Below, piece by piece: positions 8,441 through 17,483 of a stretch of DNA of 64,000 nucleotides. The notes below the pieces were generated by a model. It did no database searches and had not been told where the DNA came from. It worked only from the letters and a program-made list of their open reading frames with translations. The position numbers and the translations under genes are program-made. The first letter of the stretch is position 1, and every line of letters starts with the position of its first letter. Source of the stretch: CALOFP01 sp942492635 (GTDB lineage: Bacteria; UBP6; UBA1177; CALOFP01); contig CALOFP010000002.1 of assembly GCA_942492635.1 (NCBI GenBank), positions 1,178,001 to 1,242,000 on the forward strand. Direction: 5' to 3'.

Positions 8441-9385
8441 ATGAATCAATCTACAGACTACATTCCCGTGCTGATGGATTTCTTCCGGGATAACGATCCC
8501 CTGGATTTTGATCTTTTCACCTACGATGGAGGTCGATATTTTCTTTTCCTTGCCGCAAAGGCTCCTTTTTTTAAGGGGAATCTGAGCCCAACATATGTCG
8601 GCGAGACGAGATACTTCTATGTCAGGAGAAGTGATCAACCACTTCTGACTGAATACAAGGAGCGTCACCTTGACGATATTCTAAATACAGATGTACTGCC
8701 GATAAGAAATCGTGTTGAAGTTATCTACGACGTGTCCAATGCAATTCTTGATAAGATGTTCAGAAACCCAGGTGTTACCGATCTTCCGAGGGTCAGCAAA
8801 TTCATTGCAGTTGTTGTGGACTTCATAACGGAAAGGGAACCGCCTCTCAAGGAAATAGTGAGATATTACGGGCAAGAATTTTATACGTTTGCCCATTCCC
8901 TTCATCTTCTTTTCTATACCGTTTACCTTGTCCGTTTTCTTGGAATCGATAGAACGAATCTCATACGAAGAATAGGTTTCGGTACCTTTCTTCACGATAT
9001 TGGAAAATCCAGGATAGATCCAAATATTCTTCATAAAAGTACGCCCCTTACAGTTCTTGAATTCGAGGAGATGAAAAAGCATACGATTTACGGTCTTGAA
9101 ATTTTGAAAAGTGAGATGGGTGTAAGCGATCCTCTTGTGGAATCGATAGTGATGAATCATCACGAAAGAATCGACGGAAGCGGCTATCCCCACCATAAAC
9201 GTGGACTCGGATTGTATGAACGTACAGTCGGAATGATCGATATGTTCGATGCTCTCACAAGTGAGAGAGGGTACGGACAACATTTTCCTCCCTTCGGAAC
9301 TTTGGCGTTTCTCTACGAGCATGAAGGGCGAAGGCTTGACAAAAACCTGCTTAAGTGCTTTACTGTCCTGCTCGGAATGAAATGA
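8441..9385 (+). CDS. HD-GYP domain protein, probable cyclic-di-GMP phosphodiesterase
   Basis: A 314-residue cytoplasmic protein. Residues 1-130 are an unassigned N-terminal region. Residues from about 150 on form an HD-GYP domain with the expected metal and substrate motifs: LHDIGK, a following MKKHTIYGLEIL, MNHHERIDGSGYP (HHE and the GYP signature intact) and IDMFDALTSER. HD-GYP enzymes hydrolyse cyclic-di-GMP to pGpG or GMP, so the gene probably influences surface attachment or motility. No REC or PAS domain is visible, so the N-terminal part may carry the input signal. The ribosome-binding site is weak (GTGGTGA). It is transcribed alone between two terminator-like or non-coding gaps. Confidence 0.88.
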   Translation: MNQSTDYIPVLMDFFRDNDPLDFDLFTYDGGRYFLFLAAKAPFFKGNLSPTYVGETRYFYVRRSDQPLLTEYKERHLDDILNTDVLPIRNRVEVIYDVSNAILDKMFRNPGVTDLPRVSKFIAVVVDFITEREPPLKEIVRYYGQEFYTFAHSLHLLFYTVYLVRFLGIDRTNLIRRIGFGTFLHDIGKSRIDPNILHKSTPLTVLEFEEMKKHTIYGLEILKSEMGVSDPLVESIVMNHHERIDGSGYPHHKRGLGLYERTVGMIDMFDALTSERGYGQHFPPFGTLAFLYEHEGRRLDKNLLKCFTVLLGMK

Positions 9386-9536
9386 TTCCGTTTAATGATG
9401 GGAAATGGCTGGTTTTTCATGGAACTGTTTTAAATTTTTAGCAATATTCTCAGGTGTTACTCAAAATTAAAAACATTTTCTGTCAGACTCTCCTATTTCT
9501 CACCTTTGTTCGATTTCAAGATCATAGGGAGGAACC

Positions 9537-10454
9537 ATGATATATCTTTTTCTTGCGGTTCTCTGCAGTGCCGCCATCTCTTTCGTTTTTAAGTATAGTG
9601 AAATAACCAGCCGAAATCGTTACGCAGTTACTTCCGTAAATTTTTTTACCGCCTTCGTCGTGAGTCTTTTTATGACCGCAGGAGGCGGTGTGGAGGGTGC
9701 CGATCCATCGATAGGCGGGTTCCTGAAAGAGAGTGTTTCCGTTCTCGGCGGCGGCGGTGGATTTTCAGCGGGATCGAGTATGATCTGGGCGATTTTGACC
9801 GGTTTGGTGGGCGGAATTTGCTACTTTCTCGGTCTTATTTTCATCCAGAAAAGTATCCGGGAAAACGGTGTCAGCATCACCGGCGCATTCTCAAGACTTG
9901 GAATCCTTGTTCCCATGTCCTTCTCCCTGATTTTATGGAGCGAGTTTCCAACTGCTCTGCAGCTTTTCGGAATTGTGCTTGCTCTCACCGCCATTGTCGG
10001 GACAAACCTTTCAGTAAGTGAACTGAAATCTTTCAGGGGACTAAGTTCGACGCTGCTTTTCCTTTTTCTCGCCGTGGGTTTCGGAGAGTTCATGAACAAG
10101 TTTTTTCAGCGTTATTCTCTCATCGAATATAAATCCCATTTTCTTCTCACGGTTTTTCTCACCGCATTTCTCATCAGCCTTTTCAGTTTTATAAAAAGAA
10201 AGGGGAAATGCGGAAAACATGAACTTCTTGTAGGAATTGCGGCTGGAATCCCCAATCTTTTCACCACTTACTTTCTGATTCTCGCCTTCAACCACGTAAA
10301 AACAACCGTCGCATTTCCTGTTTACAGTGCAAGCAGCATTGTTGTTACGGCCCTCGGAGGAAGATTCATATTCGGTGAAAGGCTCGATCTTAAAAAGAAA
10401 TTGATGATCGCTGTCACAGTTCTTGCAGTTGTTCTTATTCAGGTCGGAAAATAA
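9537..10454 (+). CDS. EamA-type DMT transporter (first of a pair)
   Basis: A 305-residue integral membrane protein with about ten hydrophobic segments arranged as two EamA halves (roughly 1-140 and 165-305). The family exports or exchanges small metabolites across the inner membrane; the substrate is not readable. A glycine-rich loop (GGGVEGADPSIGG... GGGGGFSAGSS) lies between the second and third helices. A strong GGGAGG ribosome-binding site precedes the ATG. The stop codon TAA shares its last A with the ATG of the next gene (TAATG), so the pair is translationally coupled and may form a heterodimer. Confidence 0.85.
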   Translation: MIYLFLAVLCSAAISFVFKYSEITSRNRYAVTSVNFFTAFVVSLFMTAGGGVEGADPSIGGFLKESVSVLGGGGGFSAGSSMIWAILTGLVGGICYFLGLIFIQKSIRENGVSITGAFSRLGILVPMSFSLILWSEFPTALQLFGIVLALTAIVGTNLSVSELKSFRGLSSTLLFLFLAVGFGEFMNKFFQRYSLIEYKSHFLLTVFLTAFLISLFSFIKRKGKCGKHELLVGIAAGIPNLFTTYFLILAFNHVKTTVAFPVYSASSIVVTALGGRFIFGERLDLKKKLMIAVTVLAVVLIQVGK

Positions 10455-11344
10455 TGAAAAATCAAAAAACGGCGGTTCGTTACGGCATCGGCGCTGTAGT
10501 CCTATGGTCTACCGTAGCCTCCGCATTTAAGCTTACTCTTAATAGAATTTCTCCGCTGACAATGCTGCTTCTGGCATCCTCTTTTTCCACAGCTGTCCTT
10601 TTCCTGATTCTTCTGACAAAGAGAAAAGGGGTTGGGAAAGTTGATGCCAAATCTCTTTTCACGGCTGCAATTTCCGGATTTCTCAATCCATTTCTCTACT
10701 ATATGGTCCTTTTCAAAGCCTACGCACTTTTACCCGCACAGGAGGCCATGGCACTCAACTACATCTGGCCGGTAACGCTTGTGCTTTTATCTGTTCCACT
10801 TTTGGGGCACTCGATAGGTGTAGGACAGCTCCTCTCCATAACGCTCAGTTTTACCGGAGTTCTCGTTATTGCATCGGGAGGAAATCCTTTAGCCTTTTCA
10901 TTTTCCAATACGTCGGGAGTAATCCTTGCTCTCGCATCATCCGTAATCTGGTCATTCTATTGGATCGTGAACGCGCGGGATTCACGGGATGAGGTGGAAA
11001 AGCTCTTTTTTGGATTTCTTTTCGGGACAATATACACTGCCTGTTTTGCTCTTTTTAAAGGGATCGATCTGCCGGATCCCAAGGCGATCATGGGAAGCGT
11101 TTACATAGGTCTCTTTGAAATGGGCGTCACGTTCGTACTGTGGCTCAAGGCTTTAAAGTGGGCTGAAAACAGCGCCATGATCGGCAACCTTGTTTTTGTT
11201 ACACCCTTTGCATCGCTTCTTCTTATAGCCGTTCTTGTTGGCGAAAGCGTAAAAATTTCTACCATAGCGGGTTTGATTTTCATCATTTTCGGAATAGTTC
11301 TCCAGAAGGTCTTTTCTGGAAAAAAGGATTCTGCGGAGTCTTAG
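10454..11344 (+). CDS. EamA-type DMT transporter (second of a pair)
   Basis: A 296-residue integral membrane protein with ten predicted helices in two EamA repeats. The first begins VRYGIGAVVLWSTVASAFK, a typical EamA opening with a conserved Trp; the second starts near SGVILALASSVIWSFYWIVNAR. It starts within the stop codon of the preceding DMT gene, and its ribosome-binding site (GGTCGGAAA) lies inside that gene. It is not a close copy of its neighbour, so the two may be specialised partners rather than a recent duplication. Substrate unknown. Confidence 0.85.
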   Translation: MKNQKTAVRYGIGAVVLWSTVASAFKLTLNRISPLTMLLLASSFSTAVLFLILLTKRKGVGKVDAKSLFTAAISGFLNPFLYYMVLFKAYALLPAQEAMALNYIWPVTLVLLSVPLLGHSIGVGQLLSITLSFTGVLVIASGGNPLAFSFSNTSGVILALASSVIWSFYWIVNARDSRDEVEKLFFGFLFGTIYTACFALFKGIDLPDPKAIMGSVYIGLFEMGVTFVLWLKALKWAENSAMIGNLVFVTPFASLLLIAVLVGESVKISTIAGLIFIIFGIVLQKVFSGKKDSAES

Positions 11345-11469
11345 AATTTCAGGATTTCATGAGCGTAGAGAATAGACCTGTCTTTCTCATGTAGGAATTA
11401 ACTGGTTTTAATTTTCGATTTCGGGATTCATCTACCTTTTTAATATAATCGACCTAGATTTTCAGAGTC

Positions 11470-11943
11470 TTATTTTGAAAGTTTTTCAAGTGTACAGCGA
11501 TTTCCGGGGTTGATTTTGATTTTTTCATCGAAAGGTATTTCAAGGACGTAGCGGGCGGGAAAATCGGAGGTGACCGACTTAAGGCTCCAGGGTGTTCCTT
11601 TCTTGACGCTCACGACTCGGAATGAGCTGTCCATGAAGATTATGGAAAGCGGCAAAGGGGTGTTTTTCATCCAGAAAAATCTGCGGGATTCATCTTTGAA
11701 CAGAAAGATAAGGCCTTCGTCCTTTTTTAAATCGCGGCACCCCATCAACCCTTTAGAAAGTTCAGCCTGGGTTTCTGCAACTCCGGCCCTGAAGCTTCTG
11801 TATCCGCCGGTCGTTTCGCAGTGGATGCGAGCTTCGATCTTGTATCCGCAGATCTTTTCAGCCGCCGAAATGTGAATAGGCGTTGAAATCAGAAGGGTCG
11901 AAAGGAGAACCGTTCTTAATGTAATTAACTTCGCCGTTTTCAT
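11470..11943 (-). CDS. Exported DUF192 family protein
   Basis: A 157-residue protein with a cleavable signal peptide (hydrophobic TVLLSTLLISTPIHISAA, cleavage probably before EKICG). The rest matches DUF192: VAETQAELSKGLMGCRDL, LIFLFKDESRRFFWMKNTPLPLSIIFMD and ARYVLEIP. DUF192 proteins are small beta-barrels of unknown biochemical role, often periplasmic. The start lies inside the end of thiL and overlaps it by 86 bases in another frame. No other Met is available until the middle of the domain, and the signal peptide supports this start. Last gene of the hsp20-lon-thiL operon. Confidence 0.82.
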   Translation of the reverse strand: MKTAKLITLRTVLLSTLLISTPIHISAAEKICGYKIEARIHCETTGGYRSFRAGVAETQAELSKGLMGCRDLKKDEGLIFLFKDESRRFFWMKNTPLPLSIIFMDSSFRVVSVKKGTPWSLKSVTSDFPARYVLEIPFDEKIKINPGNRCTLEKLSK

Positions 11944-12769
11944 CTTCTACCATTCCTATTTCATAAAAATTCTCAATGGTTTCCGGAGATGTCGCAAGGA
12001 GGAAAAACTCCTCTCCGCTTGTGAGTAGAAGTTTTTCTACGGGAACATCTTCCAACTTCGCCATTTTTCTGACTTCCGGATGAACCGGGATTTTGTCGAT
12101 ATCAACACTCAATCCGACTTTGCTGAATCCGGAGATGAGTTTCAACTCGGAAACAAGTGAGTCGCTTATGTCCACTGCTCCGTGAATTTTTCCGGATTTG
12201 GGTGCGAGAGGGTAGGGATCTGGTGATAGAAATCTCTTTTTTGATTCTTCGAATCCGTCGTAACCCTGTTTCAATGCTATGAATCCGGTGAGAGACAATC
12301 CGGGATGGCTTGCGATGAAGATTCTGTCTCCCGGTTTTGCTCCGCTTCGAAGCCACGGTTCACACTTTTTCTCACCGAACATTGTGACTCCGATGAAAAA
12401 AGAGTTCCCGCCCGTAGTGTCTCCTCCCATGAGGGTGATACCGTGTGTTTGGGCGAATTTCTGGATTCCTTCGAGTATTTTGCGTCCGGTTTCGTATCTT
12501 TCCGAAGGAATTGCGATGTTGAGAAGGAAGTGGGTCGGTTTTGAGCCCATTGAAATTACATCGCTCGCATTGGCAGCCATGATTCGCCAGCCGACGGTTT
12601 CGGGCGGCATGAAGGAGAGATCGAAATGGTGACCTTCCACCATGTGGTCGGTTGTGACAAACAGATTCTTTTCACGCCAGAAGGCGCAGTCGTCTCCTAT
12701 GAAGGGATTGTCCCGCTCTCCTGCATTTGCAAGAGAGCGGATGATATCCCACTCCTTATTTTCAAGCAT
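11858..12769 (-). CDS. thiL: Thiamine-monophosphate kinase
   Basis: A 303-residue ATP-dependent kinase of the PurM/ThiL superfamily that phosphorylates thiamine monophosphate to thiamine diphosphate. Motifs in order: FIGDDCA near residue 23, TDHMVEGHHF, MAANASDVISMG, LMGGDTTGG, AVDISDSLVSEL and TSGEEFFLL (usually GEDYELL). The start is the ATG at 12769, which overlaps the TAA of lon (TAATG). A longer open frame continues upstream to 13312 but is only the shadow of lon. The C-terminal 28 codons overlap the signal-peptide coding part of the DUF192 gene. No other thiamine genes are in the window. Confidence 0.88.
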   Translation of the reverse strand: MLENKEWDIIRSLANAGERDNPFIGDDCAFWREKNLFVTTDHMVEGHHFDLSFMPPETVGWRIMAANASDVISMGSKPTHFLLNIAIPSERYETGRKILEGIQKFAQTHGITLMGGDTTGGNSFFIGVTMFGEKKCEPWLRSGAKPGDRIFIASHPGLSLTGFIALKQGYDGFEESKKRFLSPDPYPLAPKSGKIHGAVDISDSLVSELKLISGFSKVGLSVDIDKIPVHPEVRKMAKLEDVPVEKLLLTSGEEFFLLATSPETIENFYEIGMVEDENGEVNYIKNGSPFDPSDFNAYSHFGG

Positions 12770-15144
12770 TATACTTTCTTTTCCTTTTTCCGGGTTTTCT
12801 TGAACAGATCTTTGTAGACTTCGGTGTAATCCTTTACGAAGTTGACGGCGATATCCTTTTTGATCTCTTCGGATATGCTTGCGTAGAGCGAACGGTTCTC
12901 TTCGGGAATGAGTACTTTCGTAACTCCGTACCTCTTTGCCGCAAGAAGCTTTTCCTTCAATCCGCCAATGGGAAGAACCCTTCCCGTGAGACTGATCTCT
13001 CCCGTCATGGCGATGTCGGAAGATACCGCTCTGTTGAGGAAAAGTGAAAGTAGGGCGGTAGTCATTGTGATTCCCGCGGATGGACCGTCCTTGGGGATTG
13101 CGCCGGCTGGAACGTGAATATGGATGTCTATGTTGTCGAGAGTGAAGTTTTCCGGCAGGTTGAACTCCTTCTTGTTGGATTTGATGTAGGAGAGGGCTAT
13201 TCTTGCGCTCTCTTTCATGACATCTCCAAGTTGTCCTGTAAGAATCAGGTTGCCTTTTCCCTGCATCTGGTTCACTTCTATCTTGAGAGTGCTTCCCCCG
13301 TACATTGTCCATGCAAGTCCTGTTACGACACCCACTTTGGATTCTTGATCCAGCTTTGAATCGGAGAAGGGAGGAAGTTTGAGATAGTTCTCGATCACCT
13401 TCTGTGTAATCCTTTTTACCATCCTTTTTCCGCTGACCTGAAGAGTGACGGACTTTCTGCAGATGGCCGCAACCTTCTGCTCAAGATTCCTCACACCGGC
13501 CTCTCGTGTGTAGCGGCGGATCATGAAAAGAATTGCGTCGTTTGCAAACTTTATCGGATTTTCCTCAAGTCCGTTGTTTTCAAGCTGACGGGGAATGAGG
13601 TACCTTTTTGCAATTTCAAGTTTTTCGATATCTGTATAACCCGAGAGTCTGATCACTTCCATACGATCCTTGAGGGGTGCCGGAATTGTCTCTTCCCAGT
13701 TTGCCGTTGCGATGAAGAAAACCTTGCTGAGATCATACGGCAGTCCCACGTAGTTGTCCCTGAAGGAGAAGTTCTGCTCGGGATCGAGGACTTCAAGAAG
13801 TGCGGAGCTCGGATCGCCCCTGAAATCCTTTCCGACCTTGTCAATTTCGTCGAGCATAAACACGGGGTTTCTCGTTCCCGATGTTTTAATTCCCTCAACA
13901 ATTTTTCCGGGCATAGCTCCGACGTAGGTACGGCGGTGTCCCCTGATTTCAGCTTCATCGTGAAGTCCGCCGAGGCTGAGCCTGTAGAATTTCCTGCCCA
14001 GAGCCCTTGCAATCGATTTTCCAAGGGATGTTTTTCCGACTCCAGGAGGTCCTATGAAACAGAGAATGGGGGTTTTTGAGTTGCCCTTTATCTGGCGGAC
14101 GGCAAGGAACTCAAGTATACGCTCCTTGATGTCCTCAAGTCCGTAGTGATCGGTCTCAAGAACCTTTCTTGCGTGGTTAATGTCCCTGTTGTCCTCGGTT
14201 TCCTCTGTCCATGGAATTTCGAGAATCGTATCCAGATAGGTTTTCAGTACGGTCGCTTCGGATGCTGAGGGATTCATGCTTCTCAGACGCATTAGCTGTT
14301 TTTCGCTTTCACCCCTCACGTCTTCCGGAAGATCCTTCTCTCCTATCCTTTTCGCGTACTCCTCGATTTCAGCCATGTGGGGATCTTCTGTTCCCAGCTC
14401 TTTCTGAATCTGTCGGAGCTGTTCTCTCAGAAAGTACTCCTTCTGTGCCTGGCCCAGTCTTTCCTTCGCCTTTGTACGGATTCCGTTCTGGATCTCGAGA
14501 AGATTCAGTTCCTTTTCCACAAAATCATTTACGATCCCGAGCTTTTCGACGATGTTGTTCTCCTCCAGTACCTGCTGGGAGAGTTCGACAGAATTGCTCA
14601 GATGACTAACGACAAGTTCCGCAAGGCGGGATGGATCGGTTATGCCGTTGAGTATTGCGATTATATCAGGTGGAAAATTTCTCTCTCCGAGAGCGGTAAG
14701 TTTGTCCAATCCGTCCCGTATGTTTTTCACGAGAGCTTCAGTTTCAACACCTATGTCGGAAACTTCAGGTGTGGGATCGACTTCAATTTTCGCACCGTAG
14801 TAGTTTTCCTCATCGTACCGGACGATATCCTCAATGTTCGCCCTTGCCATTCCCTGAATCAGGAGCTTTATCCTTCCGTCGTACAGTTTCTGCATTTTGA
14901 GTATTGTCGCGACACAGCCTGTCGGGTAGATGTTTTCAGGTTCGAGTCCCTCTTTTTCAGAATCTTTCTGGGCCGTCACCATGAGGTATCTCTCCTCGGA
15001 AACCGCCTTGTTGACACTGGCAATTGAAAAACTTCTGCTTACAAAAACCGGCATGATCATGTATGGGAAAAGAACCGAGTCTTTCAAAGCAAGAAGCGGA
15101 ATCTCTTTCGGTACACTTATCTCATCAAACTTCTGGAATTCCAT
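12769..15144 (-). CDS. lon: ATP-dependent protease Lon
   Basis: A 791-residue cytoplasmic AAA+ protease of normal length that degrades misfolded and regulatory proteins. Domains: LON substrate-binding region (about 1-205), coiled-coil linker, AAA+ module with Walker A GPPGVGKTSLGK and Walker B VFMLDEIDK, and the C-terminal protease with catalytic Ser in PKDGPSAGITM and Lys in GGLKEKLLAAKRYG. The ATG at 15144 is chosen over the GTG at 15150 because GAGG lies 5 bases before the ATG and overlaps the GTG. hsp20 ends at 15147, so the two are tightly coupled. Together they form a heat-shock quality-control pair. Confidence 0.97.
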   Translation of the reverse strand: MEFQKFDEISVPKEIPLLALKDSVLFPYMIMPVFVSRSFSIASVNKAVSEERYLMVTAQKDSEKEGLEPENIYPTGCVATILKMQKLYDGRIKLLIQGMARANIEDIVRYDEENYYGAKIEVDPTPEVSDIGVETEALVKNIRDGLDKLTALGERNFPPDIIAILNGITDPSRLAELVVSHLSNSVELSQQVLEENNIVEKLGIVNDFVEKELNLLEIQNGIRTKAKERLGQAQKEYFLREQLRQIQKELGTEDPHMAEIEEYAKRIGEKDLPEDVRGESEKQLMRLRSMNPSASEATVLKTYLDTILEIPWTEETEDNRDINHARKVLETDHYGLEDIKERILEFLAVRQIKGNSKTPILCFIGPPGVGKTSLGKSIARALGRKFYRLSLGGLHDEAEIRGHRRTYVGAMPGKIVEGIKTSGTRNPVFMLDEIDKVGKDFRGDPSSALLEVLDPEQNFSFRDNYVGLPYDLSKVFFIATANWEETIPAPLKDRMEVIRLSGYTDIEKLEIAKRYLIPRQLENNGLEENPIKFANDAILFMIRRYTREAGVRNLEQKVAAICRKSVTLQVSGKRMVKRITQKVIENYLKLPPFSDSKLDQESKVGVVTGLAWTMYGGSTLKIEVNQMQGKGNLILTGQLGDVMKESARIALSYIKSNKKEFNLPENFTLDNIDIHIHVPAGAIPKDGPSAGITMTTALLSLFLNRAVSSDIAMTGEISLTGRVLPIGGLKEKLLAAKRYGVTKVLIPEENRSLYASISEEIKKDIAVNFVKDYTEVYKDLFKKTRKKEKKV

Positions 15145-15146
15145 TG

Positions 15147-15587
15147 TCACCTCAACTGTATGATTCTTTTTCCTCTTTTTTCCTCAATCACGGGAATCTC
15201 TATCGTCAGAAGACCCCGTTCCAATTTCGCCTGGGCCTGCTGCATGTTGACGGCCTGTCCCAGGTATATGATTTTTTTAAATTTTCCGGCCGACCTTTCA
15301 AGAGCTACACATGAGGGGTATCTGCTCTTGATCGTGTTTTTTACACCGGAAATCCGGATGCATTGATTACACCCCTCTATTTCAAGGTTGCTCTCATCTA
15401 CGCCCGGTATTTCAACCTCGATTCTCATTTTCTTTTCGTGTACGTAGATGTCGTGTGGAAGATCAACCGCGTCGTTGGAATCGGGATTGTAGGGCGCAAG
15501 CATTGAATCGACAAGTTTCTGAATATCGAACTTGAAACTTGTGTAAAGCTGAAAAGATTTCATGTTCTCTCTGGAGTTTTTGGCCAT
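15147..15587 (-). CDS. Small heat-shock protein (Hsp20/alpha-crystallin)
   Basis: A 146-residue ATP-independent holdase. The alpha-crystallin core runs from about residue 43 (DLPHDIYVHEKKMRIEVEIPGVDESNLEIE) to the characteristic KLERGLLTIEIP, with a C-terminal basic tail containing IIQL, resembling the I-x-I/V oligomerisation motif. The N-terminal arm is about 40 residues. A GGGAGG ribosome-binding site precedes the ATG. It is the first gene of the operon with lon, thiL and DUF192, so unfolded clients held by Hsp20 would meet a co-expressed protease. Confidence 0.9.
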   Translation of the reverse strand: MAKNSRENMKSFQLYTSFKFDIQKLVDSMLAPYNPDSNDAVDLPHDIYVHEKKMRIEVEIPGVDESNLEIEGCNQCIRISGVKNTIKSRYPSCVALERSAGKFKKIIYLGQAVNMQQAQAKLERGLLTIEIPVIEEKRGKRIIQLR

Positions 15588-15614
15588 TGTTCCTCCCGTT
15601 TAATTTCGCACTAA

Positions 15615-15643
15615 AGAATAGTTTCAGGGTGTGTTGTTGTCAA
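15615..15643 (-). promoter_or_regulatory. Likely sigma70 promoter of the hsp20-lon operon
   Basis: On the minus strand, TTGACA (15643-15638), a 17-base spacer, then TATTCT (15620-15615), 28 bases before the hsp20 start. The -35 box is a perfect consensus and the -10 matches four of six. No CIRCE-type inverted repeat is visible in 15588-15790, so heat control by HrcA at this site is not supported. Confidence 0.5.
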
Positions 15644-15790
15644 GAAATTAGGAGCCCCGATTTCCCTTGATACGGGGATGAAACAGTAGTTCAGGTGTGC
15701 GTTGTCCGGAAATGAACAGGGAAACTGTCGGAGTAGACTCAAACTGTGAAATTTTGAGGGTTTCTATTTTGAAAAGCGGGAATATTTCAT

Positions 15791-17122
15791 TCAGAATGTG
15801 TTTCTGTTTACCGATTGTACTGTTCCAGGAAAAATGATTCTTACGACGGTTCCCTCTCCCACGGTAGAGCTGATTTCAATTTTTCCGCCGTGATTTACGG
15901 TAATTTTCCGTACTATAGCCATGCCTAGGCCGGTTCCTCCTGAATCTCTCTTTGTTGTGAAAAAGGGTTCGAAGATCTGTTTCAAATCCTCCTGTTTGAT
16001 TCCCTTCCCTCTGTCTTCAACTTCAATGCACACTCCCTTCTCACCATGCCTGCGGGTCCTGATCTCGACACCGTCATCTTTTGATGTGAGAGCCTGGCAG
16101 CCGTTCTGGACCAGATTGATGACGAGGTGCTCAAGAGACTGGAAGTTTCCGGTGACGGGAGGGATCTCTTCATCAAGATCAACATTCAGGTTTGCCGTCG
16201 ACTTTCTAATCATGGGGCCGATCAGTTTCAATGCGGACAGCACAACGTTGTTGACGGAGACCTTTGTGGATATCTTTTCCGAAGATGCCCGGGAAAATGA
16301 TCTCAGTTCCTCCACGATTTCTCCTATTTTGTCGGCCGCTTCTCCGATAATGTCGACAACCTCCATCATCTCGTCTTTTGTTTCGGCATCCAGCTTTTCT
16401 GCAAGATTTTCTGCAATCTCCTTCAGGAATCCGTTGTTCAGCAGAATTGCATTGACCGGATTTTTTATCTCGTGTGCGATACTGGAGACCATGGTGCCTA
16501 TGGCTGCAAGTTTATCTGCCTGCATCAGTCTTCGTCTCTCCTCCACGAGTTTTTCCTCAGTACGTTGGCGTTCGACCATCTCGCTCATCAACCTGAGATT
16601 TTGGAGTGCGAGGGAGGAAATTTTGGAGGAGATCACTTCAAGAAGTGAGATGATGTTCTTGAACTGTTCCTGATCGAACGATCGCATACCCATAGCCTCA
16701 TGAGTCATCTTCTTTTCATCGGCACCTATGGCTCGGGCAATTTTTCTGATCGATTCCTCATCGATCGCGTTGAAGTTTATCTGGCCCACAACCCAGTTGG
16801 CAAGATGTTCTCCTTCAACAACAATCGGAGCAGCGGCATCAACAAGCCCGCAGCTGAGGCAGTTCTGGTAGACGACAGATCCCTCTCTTTCAGCCTTTTC
16901 GGCGAGAATTTTACCCGATTTCCGGCAGCTTTCGGCTCCCTTTTCAGTATCCCTGATGAATTTGCACAGCCTGCAGAAGTTTGTGGGTTCGGTTATGGGG
17001 TTGCCGTTCACATCCGTTATCTGGGAGGCTATGCCGAATGTGCGGGAAAAGGCTTCCTGAATTTCGACGAGTTCTCTCTTTTCTATAAGATCCGTTATGT
17101 GCCTGATTTTGTTTTCGGTCAT
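15791..17122 (-). CDS. PocR-domain sensor histidine kinase
   Basis: A 443-residue soluble kinase. Residues 10-180 fit the PocR ligand-binding domain: ELVEIQEAFSRTFGIASQITD, FCRLCKFIRDTEKGAESCRKS with clustered Cys, and NCLSCGLVDAAAPIVVEGEHLANWVVGQI. A coiled-coil linker (about 185-205) leads to the HisKA helix with SSIAHEIKNPVNAIL (phospho-acceptor His) and an intact HATPase domain (N box LVINLVQNGCQAL, G1 VEDRGKGI, G2 GGTGLGMAIV). PocR domains bind small hydrocarbon-type ligands in characterised cases; the ligand here is unknown. No transmembrane helix, so a cytoplasmic sensor. No response regulator gene is adjacent. Confidence 0.88.
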   Translation of the reverse strand: MTENKIRHITDLIEKRELVEIQEAFSRTFGIASQITDVNGNPITEPTNFCRLCKFIRDTEKGAESCRKSGKILAEKAEREGSVVYQNCLSCGLVDAAAPIVVEGEHLANWVVGQINFNAIDEESIRKIARAIGADEKKMTHEAMGMRSFDQEQFKNIISLLEVISSKISSLALQNLRLMSEMVERQRTEEKLVEERRRLMQADKLAAIGTMVSSIAHEIKNPVNAILLNNGFLKEIAENLAEKLDAETKDEMMEVVDIIGEAADKIGEIVEELRSFSRASSEKISTKVSVNNVVLSALKLIGPMIRKSTANLNVDLDEEIPPVTGNFQSLEHLVINLVQNGCQALTSKDDGVEIRTRRHGEKGVCIEVEDRGKGIKQEDLKQIFEPFFTTKRDSGGTGLGMAIVRKITVNHGGKIEISSTVGEGTVVRIIFPGTVQSVNRNTF

Positions 17123-17483
17123 ATTTCAAATCCCCAATTGTTCCCACGTCAAACTCGGTTCGTCAGCCCAGATTTACGAAACTCGACGGCTGATTTTGTT
17201 CTCCACCGACTCTACTTTTTTTGGCTGAATCTGAAAACGTATGAAAAATTATACGCTCAACGCGGATGTTCCGGTGAATTTCCCATGAGAAAAAGTATTT
17301 GAGAAAATCTGCCTCATCCACCTTTCAGAAAACGAACCGAAGAATTAACGTTTTATATCAGAAGCACTGCTTAAATACAAACGGGGGAGATTTTTTGGTG
17401 ATTTAGACACTGTTCGAGACCGTTATAACTTGCGGGAAAATACCCTTTTTACTATAATTTAGCGAAATATGCAGGGGGGCGTT
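17123..17483. other. Divergent intergenic region
   Basis: About 360 bases separating the minus-strand PocR kinase from the plus-strand giant protein gene, so it should hold both promoters. AT-rich near 17440-17470 (TTTTTACTATAATTTAG, a good -10-like TATAAT just before the giant gene). No -35 partner was clear, and no operator-like palindrome was seen. Confidence 0.4.

Noticed and set aside
12770..13312. In-frame extension of thiL upstream of 12769
   Set aside because: It is the out-of-frame shadow of lon; ThiL homology begins at the ATG at 12769.
15654..15677. CCCCG...CGGGG inverted repeat after the PocR kinase as a terminator
   Set aside because: Only about 5 bp of stem and no T run; too weak to call.
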